Of a stretch of DNA of 64,000 bases, positions 12,769-24,906 are shown piece by piece (position 1 is the stretch's first letter; the number at the start of each line of letters is the position of its first letter). The notes beneath the pieces were generated by a model, which had not been told where the DNA came from, searched no databases, and was given only the letters and a program-made list of their open reading frames with translations. The stretch covers positions 19,850,001 to 19,914,000 of the forward strand of contig OX327697.1 in the NCBI GenBank assembly GCA_946807835.1. The letters run 5' to 3'. Made by a program: the position numbers and the translations under genes. Source of the DNA: Ailanthus altissimus (taxonomy: Eukaryota; Streptophyta; Magnoliopsida; Sapindales; Simaroubaceae).

Positions 12769-15084
12769 TATTGGGATTTGTGCTTACGTGCCATCCCTTT
12801 TATGTATAAATATTTGCTTTATGTTTATACATTTATGATTTCAATATATCACTAATTATTTTATATACAAATATGGTAAGATGCTTGTAACATTTTAGAC
12901 ATTGTATGATCTGAAAGAGTTCAGATCTGATCTAAAGGAGTTTAGATCAGAACTAAGAGTTAGTAATGCTAAAAGATAGCACTGATAAGAGTTATCAGGT
13001 TATAAGAGTTAGCAAAATCTAAAAGTTAGAGCCTTGTCTGAAATGGAACAAAGACCTAAGAATATATTAGTAATGACGTAGTTGCAATCAGTTGCAAATG
13101 GTGCTAAGAAATGTTGTTATGCAAATATGTTCTTAAACTTAATGTTCCTGATCTATCTTCACTAATGCAGGTCTGTTAGTGAAGACCTTAATAAATATAG
13201 ATCAGTGTATGTCTATATCTGGATAGTCCAAATGGTTAGTCTTAGCAGACCATGAGTTTAGTGAAAACTCGTATAGAGATACAAGTATTCAATAAGGACT
13301 GAATATTGAACAGACTCATAAAGATCTCCAATAGACATCCCATAAAGCCGTCAATAGAGGATCTTTCGAGTTAAGTAGTATTCGTGGTCCTTAGACCTGA
13401 GTGCCACGGTGGACTTGTGAGTGATCCATCATACTTTGGTTCCACATATGTCAGATACCTTTTATGGTCTGATCGCTGGGTGTCGCTGGGTATGGTCCGA
13501 TGCTCATGAAGTCCGGTGTGTATAGATATGGAATCTATCAACTCAATTGGGTGAGTAAAATATCCTGAAACTCCAAGGTTGTATTTCAGAAAGTCTTATG
13601 GCCATAAGCAGACATCCAAGAATTTCTTGGGAAAATAATATCGTGAAAGTGTTTACGGATATTATTTATTGAAATACAAATCTAGAGATAAGTTAATGGT
13701 TGAGCACATGGAGACTTGACGGTGTTGATCTATATCTCCGCTCTTCTAGGATATTTATGATGGAAGGATTATACGAATATGTTATAACCTCAACTTGTAT
13801 GGTCTAATGCGCCATTTTGTAATATCTGTAACATGTGTGTGGGACATTGTTCACAGACGTGTGAAATAGTTTCATATGACAAATCGGGCATGGACCTAGA
13901 GAGTCTCACAATATGAAGTGTACTCGTTGTGCACTGGGGCAGCGAATTGGATTGAACAATTGATCCAACAATTTTCAGCAAAATAAAAAATGTTTCAAGG
14001 TTCCTTTTATTATTCACTTGTCAATAATTGAAAGTAAAACACATTATTGGTTTACAAGAGTTGTTAACCAATAAGAAATTGACAAGTGACATAATCTTGC
14101 TCCATAAATAATTTACCATGTATTTACCTATTTACCTTACTTGGTAAATACATATATGGTAAATGTAAATATTCAAAATAGTTTTGAATTATTAATATTT
14201 TATATATTAATCAAATTATTATTATTAATTGGAATAAGTGGCAAACACCATTTACTAATGGAGAATGCACTTGTTATTAATAATAAGGAAAGTTTACCAC
14301 TTAGTAATTCTTAAATGATGCATTAAGGAAGTGGTAAAACCACTTAACATTGATTAAATGCCATTTACTCTCTAGAAATTGATTCAATTGGTTGAATCAA
14401 ATTGGTGAGTGAAAAATATGATAGATTAATGTTTGTAATGGAAAACGTGGTTAAGTGGTGGTGGAGCACTAAGAGAAATCATTCTTTGCACTTAAGAAAG
14501 AATTGAAAGAGTTCAATTTGTGCAAGAAAGAGTGAAATTCGTTCTAGGAGAAAGGAGAGAGAATTGAGAGCTTTTCCTAAGTGTTTTTCTCAAAGTGTTG
14601 AGAGAAAATGCAAAGGCTTACCAAGGTACAACATATAGAGTTGTAAAGAACTATAGAAAACACCTAATTCTTCTCATCTCTTGGTAGTAATCATTCATAA
14701 GGACAAATTGTTTTAAGTGTTAAAACGATCATTTGCTGGAAATTCAAGGCTGCCATTCTAGCTTCACAATCCCACTGGATTTAGTTGTGAATTAGAATTG
14801 TGCAAGAGAACACTTCAAGGTAAGCTCAACAAATTGAAGCTTGGAGTTCTTGAAGAATTGTAAAGCTACCTTCATAACCGGGTAGGTTATTTATTTACAA
14901 TTCATTTTATATCATGCATGAATATATATATATATATATGAGATATATATGTGTTTGAATGATCATACATGTGATTACATGCTTGAGTTTGTTATATATT
15001 GTATAACATGTATGAATACTTCTGTTGCGTATTTAATTTTTGAAATTATATGCATCTAAACACATCACACACCATATCACAACA
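12769..15084 (+). mobile_element. Solo LTR F, copia type (2.3 kb)
   Basis: This is a long LTR of about 2316 bp flanked by an exact 5-bp target duplication, gaaat (12764-12768 and 15085-15089). The start (TATTGGGATTTGTGCTTACG; canonical TG mutated to TA) aligns with the reverse complement of the minus-strand copia LTR end at 45557 and 53861. So do the following words GTGCCATCC, GATCTGAAAGAGTTCAG and TTATGGCCATAAG. The 3' end is CACAACA. No internal domain, primer binding site or polypurine tract is attached, so it is a solo LTR. A short AT microsatellite lies near 14925. It splits MULE-2. Confidence 0.85.
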
Positions 15085-15089
15085 GAAAT

Positions 15090-15234
15090 ATGTCTTCACA
15101 TCTATAAAACTCACATATAATCATCTTTTTCATCACTCATTATCACATTTTATCTCAAAATGATCTTTTGTAGTCCTTGAAACTTTGAAACTCTAAGTGT
15201 CAGTAAGTTAATAACCTGTGAATTTACTTTTGCT
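15090..15234 (-). pseudogene. MULE-2 fragment between two solo LTRs
   Basis: About 145 bp of target sequence is left between solo LTRs F and B. With both LTRs removed it joins the MULE-2 halves. No motif is visible in this short piece; the assignment rests on continuity. Confidence 0.4.
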
Positions 15235-15239
15235 ATCAT

Positions 15240-16690
15240 TGATAAGGGCAAATTTGTCATATATTTTCTCATATTTTTACTATTGATATTTTATTATTTT
15301 ATGAGAATAGATGGCTATTTATGTGCTTTATTGTTATTTATAGGGACTTGAACGAAATTTAAAGAAAGAATGCAAAAGGAGCAAAAATAGGGACTAAAAT
15401 GCAAAGTTTTCAAAGTATGTGTTCATCGCACTGGCGCCACGAAGATTATCGCCCCAGCTCTAGAATAGTGATCAAAATAAGAAAAATGACCTGTTTAAGT
15501 CGCATCTGGTGCCCCAGCGCCAGACCTTCATCGCTCCAGCGATAGGACAGAGCCCCAACGCTATCAACCCACCGCTTTAGCGGTAAAGCTTTTTTCACGC
15601 GTTACCCCAGCGATAACTGTATAGCGCCCTAGCGGTAGCGCGAGTCCTAGTCTGACGAGAATTGAGATTTTCAAACTCATATCAATCCCTATAAAAAGTC
15701 ACTCGTTCCCATACGTTAAAAAGGATCCAAAATGCAACCTAGAGCAATTTAAGAACACCAAAAATACAGAGCACGAGTCTTGGAGTGCAATAGGAGTTTA
15801 ATTGAAGCAACCTTAGAGAGAGATTCAAGGCATTCTTTGACATCAAGATTATCTTAGGCAGCATAATTAAAAGCAATTCGACGTCTATATTGGTTTGCTA
15901 TTAATTGTATCATGATTTATTATTATTTTTACTACTATTTTCTTGTAGCCATAAGCTAAACTTATTTTCTAGGGTTAATACTTGAACTCAATATGTGTGC
16001 TTAATTGCCATATCTTTTTAATATTTAATAAACTTAGTTCTTTGATATTTAAATTACTTGATTTTAATGCTTCAATATATCTGGCCAATATATGGTGAAT
16101 GAGTTGGTAATATTATTGATAAACTCGGAAGAGGAATCATAATATTTAGACCTAGGTAATTTGATGCATGATTGTAGAGTAACATTCAATGTTGCATATG
16201 CAAGTTTCAATTTAGGATAGGAATATACCTAATTGGCATGAATGATTAATAAGACCTAATCTTAATGAATCTTAATTTATTACAAGTACCATAGGAATAT
16301 AGGTATTTGGTAAGTTAAGGTATACTTGTATGACCTTTGAAGAGGCTTGTGAATACATTAGTGTCTTAATCAATAATAAAGACTAAGGGAGTTAAATATT
16401 AGAAGATTAATCATTAGAAAGTATATTGAGGAATAGTATTAATCCTAGGTTTTCTCTATATTACTATCACTGAAATCTCTTTGCGTTGTGTTTTTGCCTT
16501 TATATTTTCTACATTAATTCTTAGATTTTTATTTATCTGAATAATTATTAGGAAGATATAATTTTAGTAATTGGTTACAAAGAAGAAATTATCCTTGTGG
16601 GTTTGACATCCGACTTATTTAGTCTCTTTATTACTTGCATACGATAGTGTATACTTGTACTAGATTATAAGTTATAGAAATATCGCATCA
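15240..16690 (+). mobile_element. Solo LTR B, TGATAA family
   Basis: This is a 1451-bp LTR reading TGATAAGGGC at the left and ATCGCATCA at the right, flanked by an exact 5-bp duplication, atcat (15235-15239 and 16691-16695). A candidate TATA box (CCTATAAAAAG, about 15690) lies downstream of a GC-rich patch at about 15420-15650 made of variants of GCCCCAGCGC and GCGATA words. No internal retrotransposon sequence adjoins either end, so it is a solo LTR. It is close to LTR C in sequence and length and in the same orientation, but each has its own target duplication. Confidence 0.9.
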
Positions 16691-16695
16691 ATCAT

Positions 16696-17500
16696 ACAAC
16701 TTCCCTATAAATACATCCCTAATCCCAAAATATGATACTTTATTAGATATGGCCAAGTCTGATAGTGGTATTGGAGGAAGAAACTAAAAAGAATTTTCAA
16801 CTTCAACATCAACATCATTTCCTTTTTTATGTGAATTCACACCGTCACATACCTCATTAAAAGAGCTATTTGAAATATAACAATGTTCATTTTTCATAAA
16901 TCATCAAAACAACCATATTCTTCTATATTATCAATATTTTCAACACTCGACATCTTTATCTATCTCACTATTGTAATGCATATAAGTTAGGCATTTGTTG
17001 AACATTTTATGAGAATAATAATTTCAACTATAATATTCATAAGAAGCACAATAGTTGGTATTACTGGGGCTATGTAACTCACTTAGTTACTATTGCTTGT
17101 CGACATAAACTGATTATGATAGGGTGATTAATTTTTAATGGGTGTCTGTGCATCCACTTTATACATAGAAGTTCTAGGATCCACTGTTACATATAAAGGA
17201 CATAACAATCTTTTGATGATGCCCATAAAGAGCCTAACATCACTATCATTTCTAATATCAACTAGTCTCAACTTAAATCTTGTTGTATCAATAGAAGTTT
17301 TCTGAGTCACCTTATACTCCATATTATCATCTCTAATTACACGACATATAGTATTTAAAAGATCTTCATAAATTTTATCATTATAATCAAATTATCAAAA
17401 TTCCTATGCTCAACATATCTCTTACTATTGTCACTAGAGCTCTCCCATCTTCCCTTGAAATATATAATGATTGACTCATACTCAATGGCAACTGTAACAA
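16696..17500 (-). pseudogene. MULE-2 transposase remnant, N-terminal part
   Basis: Read on the minus strand, this begins near 17490 with a MULE-like N-terminal segment (YFKGRWESSS). It continues at 17128-17322 with VRLFMGIIKRLLCPLYVTV, a pattern seen in the N-terminal domain of plant MULE proteins. An acidic/serine-rich linker-like stretch follows toward 16700. Stops are present. It is the 5' part of the MULE-2 gene, separated from its catalytic half by LTRs F and B. Confidence 0.5.
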
Positions 17501-20500
17501 AAATAATTAAAATACTATTTAATTTGGAAAAATTATAATTAAAAAACTAGCACGAAAAGAAAAGTGTAATTTTTGTTAGATATGTACGACAAATAGGTGC
17601 GTCGTGCAACTCTTCTTGAGCAAGCGGAACAACATGCGACACGGCTATGCGTACCTCCCACACATTACGTGGGGTGTGCACTGTGCTTACGTGCGCCTCT
17701 TCTCTAGTGTAAGAGGTACGATGCACCATAATTGAGTTTCGTGTGGTCTTTCCCATGCGTGGGATTGGCCGCATGATGAGTTCGTTTTAGATTTTTTTCT
17801 TTATCTTCCCAGTATTTTAGATTTTTTCCCATTCACCCTATTTTCCTCTAAAATTTCACCATATGACTATGACTATATTTCAATGCTAATACATTTATAA
17901 AATAAGCACAACTTCAAAAAATATATATTAATAACTTGACAAATTTATACGAAATAAATACAATATACAATAATAGAAATAATCTTACCATTTTTCCTCA
18001 AATTCAAACTTGAAATTTACTTATTTTGAAATGTTAGAGTGTGTTTTTTGAAATTGATTTCCTTCCAAGTCAGCTGTTTTTTTGTTTTTATTTGAAAATA
18101 GTTTATTTACTATTATTATATCTTATTAACAAGCATAATTATGTCCATTTTGTATTGTTTTGGTTAATCAAAATTAATGTATTATTTTGTGGCTAAAAAC
18201 AAAACACCTTTAAACTTTTGGGTCATTTATAAAAAACATTTCCTTTTTCTTTCTAGATTAATTGGTAATGGGTTTTTCTTCCTCGCTAGCTAGTTTAGTT
18301 GTTTGAAGCCCAAACCTATATTAATTCTCTTCGGGCTATTTGGGAGTTTTTCTAAACAAAAATTTAACTTTTAAGCCTAGAAACTCTATGGAATGATAAC
18401 GGAGACCAAAAATTACATCGTGGTTACAAATGCAAGGAAGGAATAATAAAAAATTAATGTCCCACAAAAGTAGGTGGGGCCATGCTGTTCCTTTTTCTTA
18501 ATTAAAAGGAATTCCGAGGCCGACGCCACTGACTTAGACTTACTCCATCAAAGCAATGTTTATTAAGGATGCCAGTTAAAAATGTGAGAAACTGTACACT
18601 TTTATTATATCAGATTTGCCTGAAAGTGTGATCTCAAATCTTTAAAATCTTGTTTGCTAAAGGCTGTCTCCAACTTCTAAAAGCATACGCTACTACTTTG
18701 CTTTTACACCAATGAACTGAGGACTTAATAGTTTTTTTTTTTTGTGTGTATCAAACTGCTGTAATAGAGCAGAGTTATTACATTGAGTTAAAATGGACAT
18801 GCCATTCTTATACGTCTTTTTAAAACCAGGAATGTAAAAACACTGCTGTGATGTGTGTGAACGTGTATGTGATTTGCTGCAGTAACCTAGGTATATGTAT
18901 GAATTTAAGTTGCCTTCTATTAGAAGACAAAATTGTATTTTGATAAATGTCTAATACGGAAAACAAAATGATATGTATATTCTTAACAAGCAAAACTTGT
19001 TTGTGAAGCAAATGTCATGCAAGGACACTCGGCAGAAGCACCAACACATATAAACTGGAAACATGATCAACCAGATGTTAGTATATGATCTCAAATTCAT
19101 TCCAGCTTCAAAACGAATCAGTTTTCGCTGTCACCAAGCCTTATTTATTTGTGTTAAGGAACTAGGTCTTCTTCCCAAAAAGTGTAAGCAAAGGAAAAGT
19201 AGTAAATGTACCAGAACAATACATGCATTACAAAACCACTTGTTATTTACAGACAGACATGTAACTTATCTGGGCAGGTATTAATTAATTAATTAATCCC
19301 TCCATCAAAGGCATCTTATCATTAATGTACAGTATAAAATTGGTATACGCATACAGAATCACATCATAGATACATTTTTCATACCATACGTACGTTATAC
19401 GTACATATACATATATATACACACGGTAGAGTGCGTGCATGTATATATATATATACATGGATGCGATGGGTAAGGATTGTTAGGTTGCTTTGCTTGGAGC
19501 TGATTGATTCCATATGATTTGACAAGACAAGGATTAATGCATGTGAGAGATATGATGTAGACGTATGAACTGATCTGACCTTTCAATCAAGCAACATCGA
19601 TCAGAGAGTTCAGTCCAGTCCAGTCCAAACCAGACCAGATCAGACTCTTTAACTTTCTTTGCTTTAACCCTAAAAAACGGCTTAAAAACCGTACGAACAC
19701 GTAGAAACGGTCTCCATATGCCCCCCAACACCTCATCTGGTTGACACGTGGCAATGACCCCCAATGATCGCTCGCTATCTCAATCGGGTGGGTTACCAAA
19801 TGCTGTTGATAATACGATATAATGTATTAGTACTACTACTAGTAGTTTTTGAAGTTGGCAGCTGTTGTATTTGCCTGCACTGACTCCCACGTGCCAACTA
19901 TTAAATGACCACCATAGCCACTGACACTCTTTTTACGGTATTAGACTTCACAAACACACATAGTGACAGTACAGTTTTCTGAAGTGGAGTGGAGGAAGGG
20001 AGGAGGCCGGGATCAGGATCAGGATCGACCACATGTCTCTTCCTTCAAGTCTTTGATATTCCTTTTGTTGTTTTCTTTTTTGATTTTTTTAAAAACTTTT
20101 AAAAACTATCGTTTTTTCAAATGGGCAGTCATTGATCCATCTTTCTCTTCTCTTCCAGTTAGGTCTCTCTATTTAGACAAGATAAATAAAAGACTCCACA
20201 GAGTGAACTCCAGTTAAGAATCTGTCTGAGACAGTGACCATAAGGCTTTTGGTGTCAGGGGATGAGGGTATTCAAGTCATTGTATATAGGAAATTAACGT
20301 TTCCTTTGAGAAATCCAATGTGATTTAATACATTAATCATCCTCAATTATTTTTATTAGAAATGAGATGACTTCAAATGCAAAACGCATTTATGATTATT
20401 TGAACTAAGCCTTAGGAATTCCAATATAAATAATTTATCATTATGTTCGTAGAAACATTTAAGAAATTATAAAGACTACTTTGGGTGATTTTTCACTGAT

Positions 20501-21188
20501 CATGCTCTCATGGAGACAAGGTATAAATTTATACACATATTCTTAGGAAAATTTCCTGAACCATAGCCGAAATACAAGGTGATACAACTCGGGTAAATGA
20601 TCTTAATTCCTAAACACTAGGCTGGAGGAATTTGTGGAACAATCTTTAATGAAAATCCCGTTGATAAAGCTTTGCACACATCAGCTAAGTTGGTCTGCAA
20701 TGATTGACTTGATGATTGAGCTGATTTTAAGGAAAGATACTGTCCTTCCTTATCAAGCATCATTTGCTTATGCTTGCTTTGAAAAAACATCATTTTTTTT
20801 AGAGAGAGAAACCATCATATCTTACATGTGGTTAAATCATTAAAACAAATAATTTTTTTTTGTCACTAGTAGTGATTAAAGTCTTTTTCAGTAGATTATT
20901 TGATGAGTTAATCTGCTTAAAAAGCTTAATTAAGCTCGTAAAAGACTCAAACTTTACTAGAAAATTGGTGTATTAATTTTAGTAAGACATGATAAAAAAA
21001 ATTTATTCTGTGCATGCTTCTATTTTTGTTAAATTTATTGGCCATCGGTTGAAAAGAATTTATTGCAAATAACCAGGGACTACAATTTTTCTTTTCAGAA
21101 TCAACGTTATTTTGTGTTTTCAAAGTTATATCAAGGTTGGATGTTTAATTAGTGCTTTGGATACTTATATAAAATTGAATCTAATTTA
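17501..21188. other. Unassigned sequence between MULE-2 and Tat
   Basis: No gene was recognised with confidence. The part from about 18500 to 20250 is less AT-rich than its surroundings and could be a gene flank: it holds two G-boxes (19745, 19888) and a polypurine stretch near 19985-20020. The frames seen there, such as 19963-20217 on the plus strand and the overlapping frames at 19534-19799 on the minus strand, have no family motif. The 20240-21188 part is plain AT-rich DNA. Confidence 0.35.
19740..19900. promoter_or_regulatory. Pair of G-box (CACGTG) elements
   Basis: Perfect CACGTG hexamers occur at 19745-19750 (GACACGTGGCA, an ABRE/G-box context) and 19888-19893 (CCCACGTGCCA), 143 bp apart. 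In plants such sites are bound by bZIP and bHLH factors. No adjoining gene could be identified, so a promoter role is inference. Confidence 0.3.
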
Positions 21189-21193
21189 ATAAT

Positions 21194-21840
21194 TATTAGG
21201 CCTATTACTAATACGCCTAATCAATTTGCACTACTTAATAAAAATAGTGGACCTTTTAAAGAACGTAGGCTTAGGTAAGAGTAAAATCGAACTTGACACA
21301 TCTACCCATATGGCCCGATGACGTCAAGATGTCTAAGATCTAGATTTTTTAATAACCTATGAGTATTTTTTAAATAGATAAGAAAATACGCGAGTGAGGA
21401 ATTTGATTTAAATTATGATTTTCACTCTTTTGTGATTAATAAATCTAAATTCGAATAGGATAATGAGTTTTAATTCATTTCTACTTCTGCTATTTTGCAT
21501 TGCATGAGTCATGATTTACATGTTTGCAAGATTCTTATTTGAATTTGATTCCACCACTATATATACACACTATTTTCAATTCATCATTAATTTAATTTAC
21601 TTTATTCTAATTCAGTTCCATTCTAATCCACATAGTTGCATCTTTAAGCATTCAGACACTCTCTTAGAATTACTCCACACACACCAACACCCTATTTTTT
21701 ATATTAAATATTGACTTGAGTGTCAGAGTATTTTTGTTGTAAGAGAATGGTATTTTTTTTCTTCTACAAATTCAAAGAATTATCAAAGGAAAAAAGGTAA
21801 GTTATATGAGATTCTAACTTTGAAGAACTTCAACATCGCA
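21194..21840 (+). mobile_element. Tat-lineage gypsy 5' LTR
   Basis: This aligns along its whole length with 58141-58800. Shared landmarks are the start TATTAGGCCTATTA (TGTTAGACCTATTA in the 3' copy), GCTTAGGTAA, TGGCCCGATGA, TCAAGATGTCTA, AAGCATTCA near 21650, and a terminal ACTTGAGTGTCAGAGTATTT-like U5 phrase characteristic of Tat/Retand LTRs. It lies directly 5' of the plus-strand gag-pol remnants. The end is placed near CAACATCGCA (21840) from loss of similarity to the 3' LTR. The two LTRs are strongly diverged, so this is an old insertion. No target duplication could be confirmed. Confidence 0.7.
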
Positions 21841-23340
21841 GTTTGTAAGAAGGTCTCTAAACGATAAAAAGACTTTTCTAGTTCAAAACAACATTAAGAA
21901 TCATGATGAACCACTTGAACACTCAATCTTTCGATCCCAAATAACAGTGATAGCAGAGGCTCTAATGCTTCCAAGTTGGTTGCTCTAGGAACAATGTTCC
22001 CGCTAGTGTAACGAACCTGCTGTAAAAGTTGATCAATCAGGTGGTAAATTATAGGAAACAAAATTTGGAATTGTGAGACAAAGCTATATTGTTAGATGAA
22101 GTCAGAGATTAAGACAACGATCTTAAAGACAATTCGCCTCAAGATAATGGACATAAACAAACTTTAGAGATAAGGGTTCTTGATAAAACCCTAAAAAATG
22201 ACTCTACCAAGAATAGGTCTGAAGTGGACTCTACCCAAAACAGGTTTGAAAAAGACTACTTCAGACATTTTCTTTACAAAGCAAAGAGACATGATTTGAT
22301 TCAAAGCTTTCTCATTCAATTCAATCAAGAACCCAACGAACGTGGACCTATGACACCAAGATAGCTACCCAAGCCTATTGAAAGGCAATTAAACCATCCA
22401 CTTCATACTACAAATACCTAGTTTAGAAGAATTTTACTTCTTTTGAACTAATTAATTAGAAGTCAGAACAATGGGATAGGCGAAAAGAAAGAAGAAGCTT
22501 CCATAAAAAAATGAAGCTTTCGTCATAACAACCAGGAAACAAAAATGTTCCTTCCAGAAGGGTAACTGTGGGAAAAAGCCTTAAAATAAGCACATAAACA
22601 AGAAAATACTTTTTAACTAAATAAGAGACAATGATAAGAAGAGATTAACGAGACCATTCGAACTATAGATTCCCATAAACACACCAGTTAAAAAGATACA
22701 GCTAAAGCACATATTCTAGAATTTTCTAGAAACCTAGGCCCCTAGAAACACCAGTAGAACAAAGGAACAACTCTAAACACTGCACTTTTCAAAATGATTA
22801 TGGTATACAGTCCACGGTTGTCAAACCTTAAGTTTTTATATCTATAATCTAACAAAGAATGAGCATTTATCTTAGAATAGATTATAAACTAGTCCTAAAT
22901 GTAACACATAACCAATAAGGGAACTTAAAGGTGCAACAAAAAAAGAGAATGAAACTAATGAAGAAATTCTACCATAACTGAACTCCATCCACGAGCCACT
23001 ATTCGACTTTGCCGAAGTACAAGAAGGTTCGCAGAACCTGTAACAAAGGAGATAGATGAGGGAAAGCTTCCCATATTAATAGGCCACATAAAGATGGCAT
23101 ACCTATTAAAAACTCTATGGAAGCTTTATCTACAAGGATATCTATTAACTAGTTTTATGTAAATGTTGTCCATGATAGACCACCAAAAAAGAAAAAGATG
23201 AGAGATGGAGGCCGTTATTCAAATAGCAACTAAAGTATAGAGATGCGAATCAAAGAGACTTCCATAGCTCTTTTTATATCATAAGAACTTAGGGAAATAA
23301 AATCTTCTCAAGAAGGCATCACTAATTTAATGATTTTGTA
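21841..23340 (+). pseudogene. Tat element leader and gag region, degraded
   Basis: This is the region between the 5' LTR and the protease. By position it is the untranslated leader and gag. Only fragments read as protein, for example a charged stretch before 23200 (RPPKKKKMRDGG) of the kind found near the gag C-terminus. Stops are frequent. I could not define a primer binding site. Confidence 0.5.
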
Positions 23341-23349
23341 TTTAAATCC

Positions 23350-24430
23350 TTTAGTTGTTAGTCCAAATGTAAGCGAAACAATTATGCAAAGAATCCTAAT
23401 AGATGGAGGCAACAACAGTGACATCTTATTCTAGGAAGTGTTCAAAGGACTTAAGCTCAATGAGAAAGATCCCAGAAGCTGTAACATAGAGTTGATAGCC
23501 TTTAAATGAGGCAAACTTTAGGTCAAAGAAGTAATAACCTTACTTGTGATAGCAATTGGAAGTTGATTACTTAGTCATCAAGGCGCCTATAACATACAAT
23601 GCCATAGTTGGATGCTTCTAGATTTGTTAAGTGGAAGGCTTTCCCTCGACTCTTTATCAAGTGATTAGATGTGTTTCAGCTACTAGAAGAGGGACGGTTG
23701 ACATAAAAGATGAATAGGTCTTGTAAAACAGAGATATGCCAATTCCCTAAAGTCAATAATAGATTTAAAAGAAATACCCAAATTACAGAAGTAGTAGAAG
23801 TCTTCAAGAAATCAGATGAACCATTCAAGGGGTAGAATACACTTCCCTCAAGGGTAAAATCGCTTTTTAAATAGCCATTATAGGATTGATAGTTGAAAAT
23901 ACTTAATCCAAAAAAAATATATTCACCACCCAACACTGAAAAAACTAAATAAGTAATTATATATATGAACCCCGATTAAAAGGTCATTTAGGGCACTAGC
24001 TTAGTTGAGGGAGAAAAAGAAAGAATGATAAAGTTACTAAAGCAAAACCAAGATATCTTTATCTAGTCACACAAATACATGGTTATGATCAATCTAGAAA
24101 CTATGTAACACAGGTTAAACATATGAAAAGATTACAAACTCATTTGACATAAGCAACAACAGTTCGCTCTTGAACAGAACCAATTTATAAGCAACAAATT
24201 TGATAGGTTGTTGGAAATAAGATTCATATGGTAATCCGAATTGGCTTTTCAATGTAGTGGTAATGCCAAAGAAGAATAAAAAGTGGATAGTCTATTTAGA
24301 CTACATGAATCTAAACAAGGCCACAACTAAGAACTCATTCTCACTTTAAAAAATTAACTAAATGGTAGACATTAGTTACTACTTGAATGCGAGCCAAAGT
24401 ATAAGGCAACTCTTTACTTTTAGATCCTTT
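23350..24430 (+). pseudogene. Tat element protease and N-terminal reverse transcriptase
   Basis: Protease: ILIDGGNNSDILF at 23390-23431 corresponds to the retropepsin active site (Tat elements use D-G-G/S). RT: about 23990-24220 carries SLVEGEKERMIKLLKQNQDI and FDRLLEIRFI, matching the RT lead-in of Tat/Ogre polyproteins. Then 24256-24350 gives VVMPKKNKKW, the fingers motif that precedes the first catalytic Asp, followed by DYMNLNKATTKNSFSL and MVDISYY. After about 24400 the frame passes almost straight to RNase H, so the RT palm with the YxDD box is missing. Many stops and at least one frame change are present. Confidence 0.7.
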
Positions 24431-24906
24431 GAAACCAAAAAGAACATGAAAGATGAACATTATTGGAGTTTCTTATAGTATGGAGGTCAGACTAAAAGTC
24501 TAGATTAAGAGCCCAGGCGAACTTAAAACACGTAGTGAAGCTTTAAACTCTGACTTCTAATAATGAAGGCGAGCATGAAGCACTGATTGAAAGGAAAAAT
24601 AGTAATGCATCGATTAATGATTAAGAAGCTTGAGATTTATAAAGACTATACCTTGGTCACTTTCTAATAGAATGGAGATTACACCACTAAGGAGGAATGA
24701 ATGAAAAATCTATTATCAAAGGCAAAGAAAATAACATGACACTTTCGGAGCATAATCATCTTTAAGACTAGATAATATAATTTATAAACAGATAAATTGG
24801 CTAAGGAATCTTCTACTACAAAACATCAACTAAAAAGAATTATTTCACTCTTAATCAGAGACAAACTAAGATCGATAAAAATGAAGAAGGAATAGAGCCA
24901 CAAGAT
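24430..24906 (+). pseudogene. Tat element RNase H remnant
   Basis: TSNNEGEHEALIE (about 24550-24590) matches the conserved N-N-E-A-E-x-E-A-L motif of gypsy RNase H. It is followed by KLEIYKDYTLV (about 24625-24660, the S/D-S-x-L-V strand) and TDKLAKESST (about 24790-24820), the usual C-terminal D-x-L-A segment. Stops and frame changes interrupt it. Confidence 0.65.
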
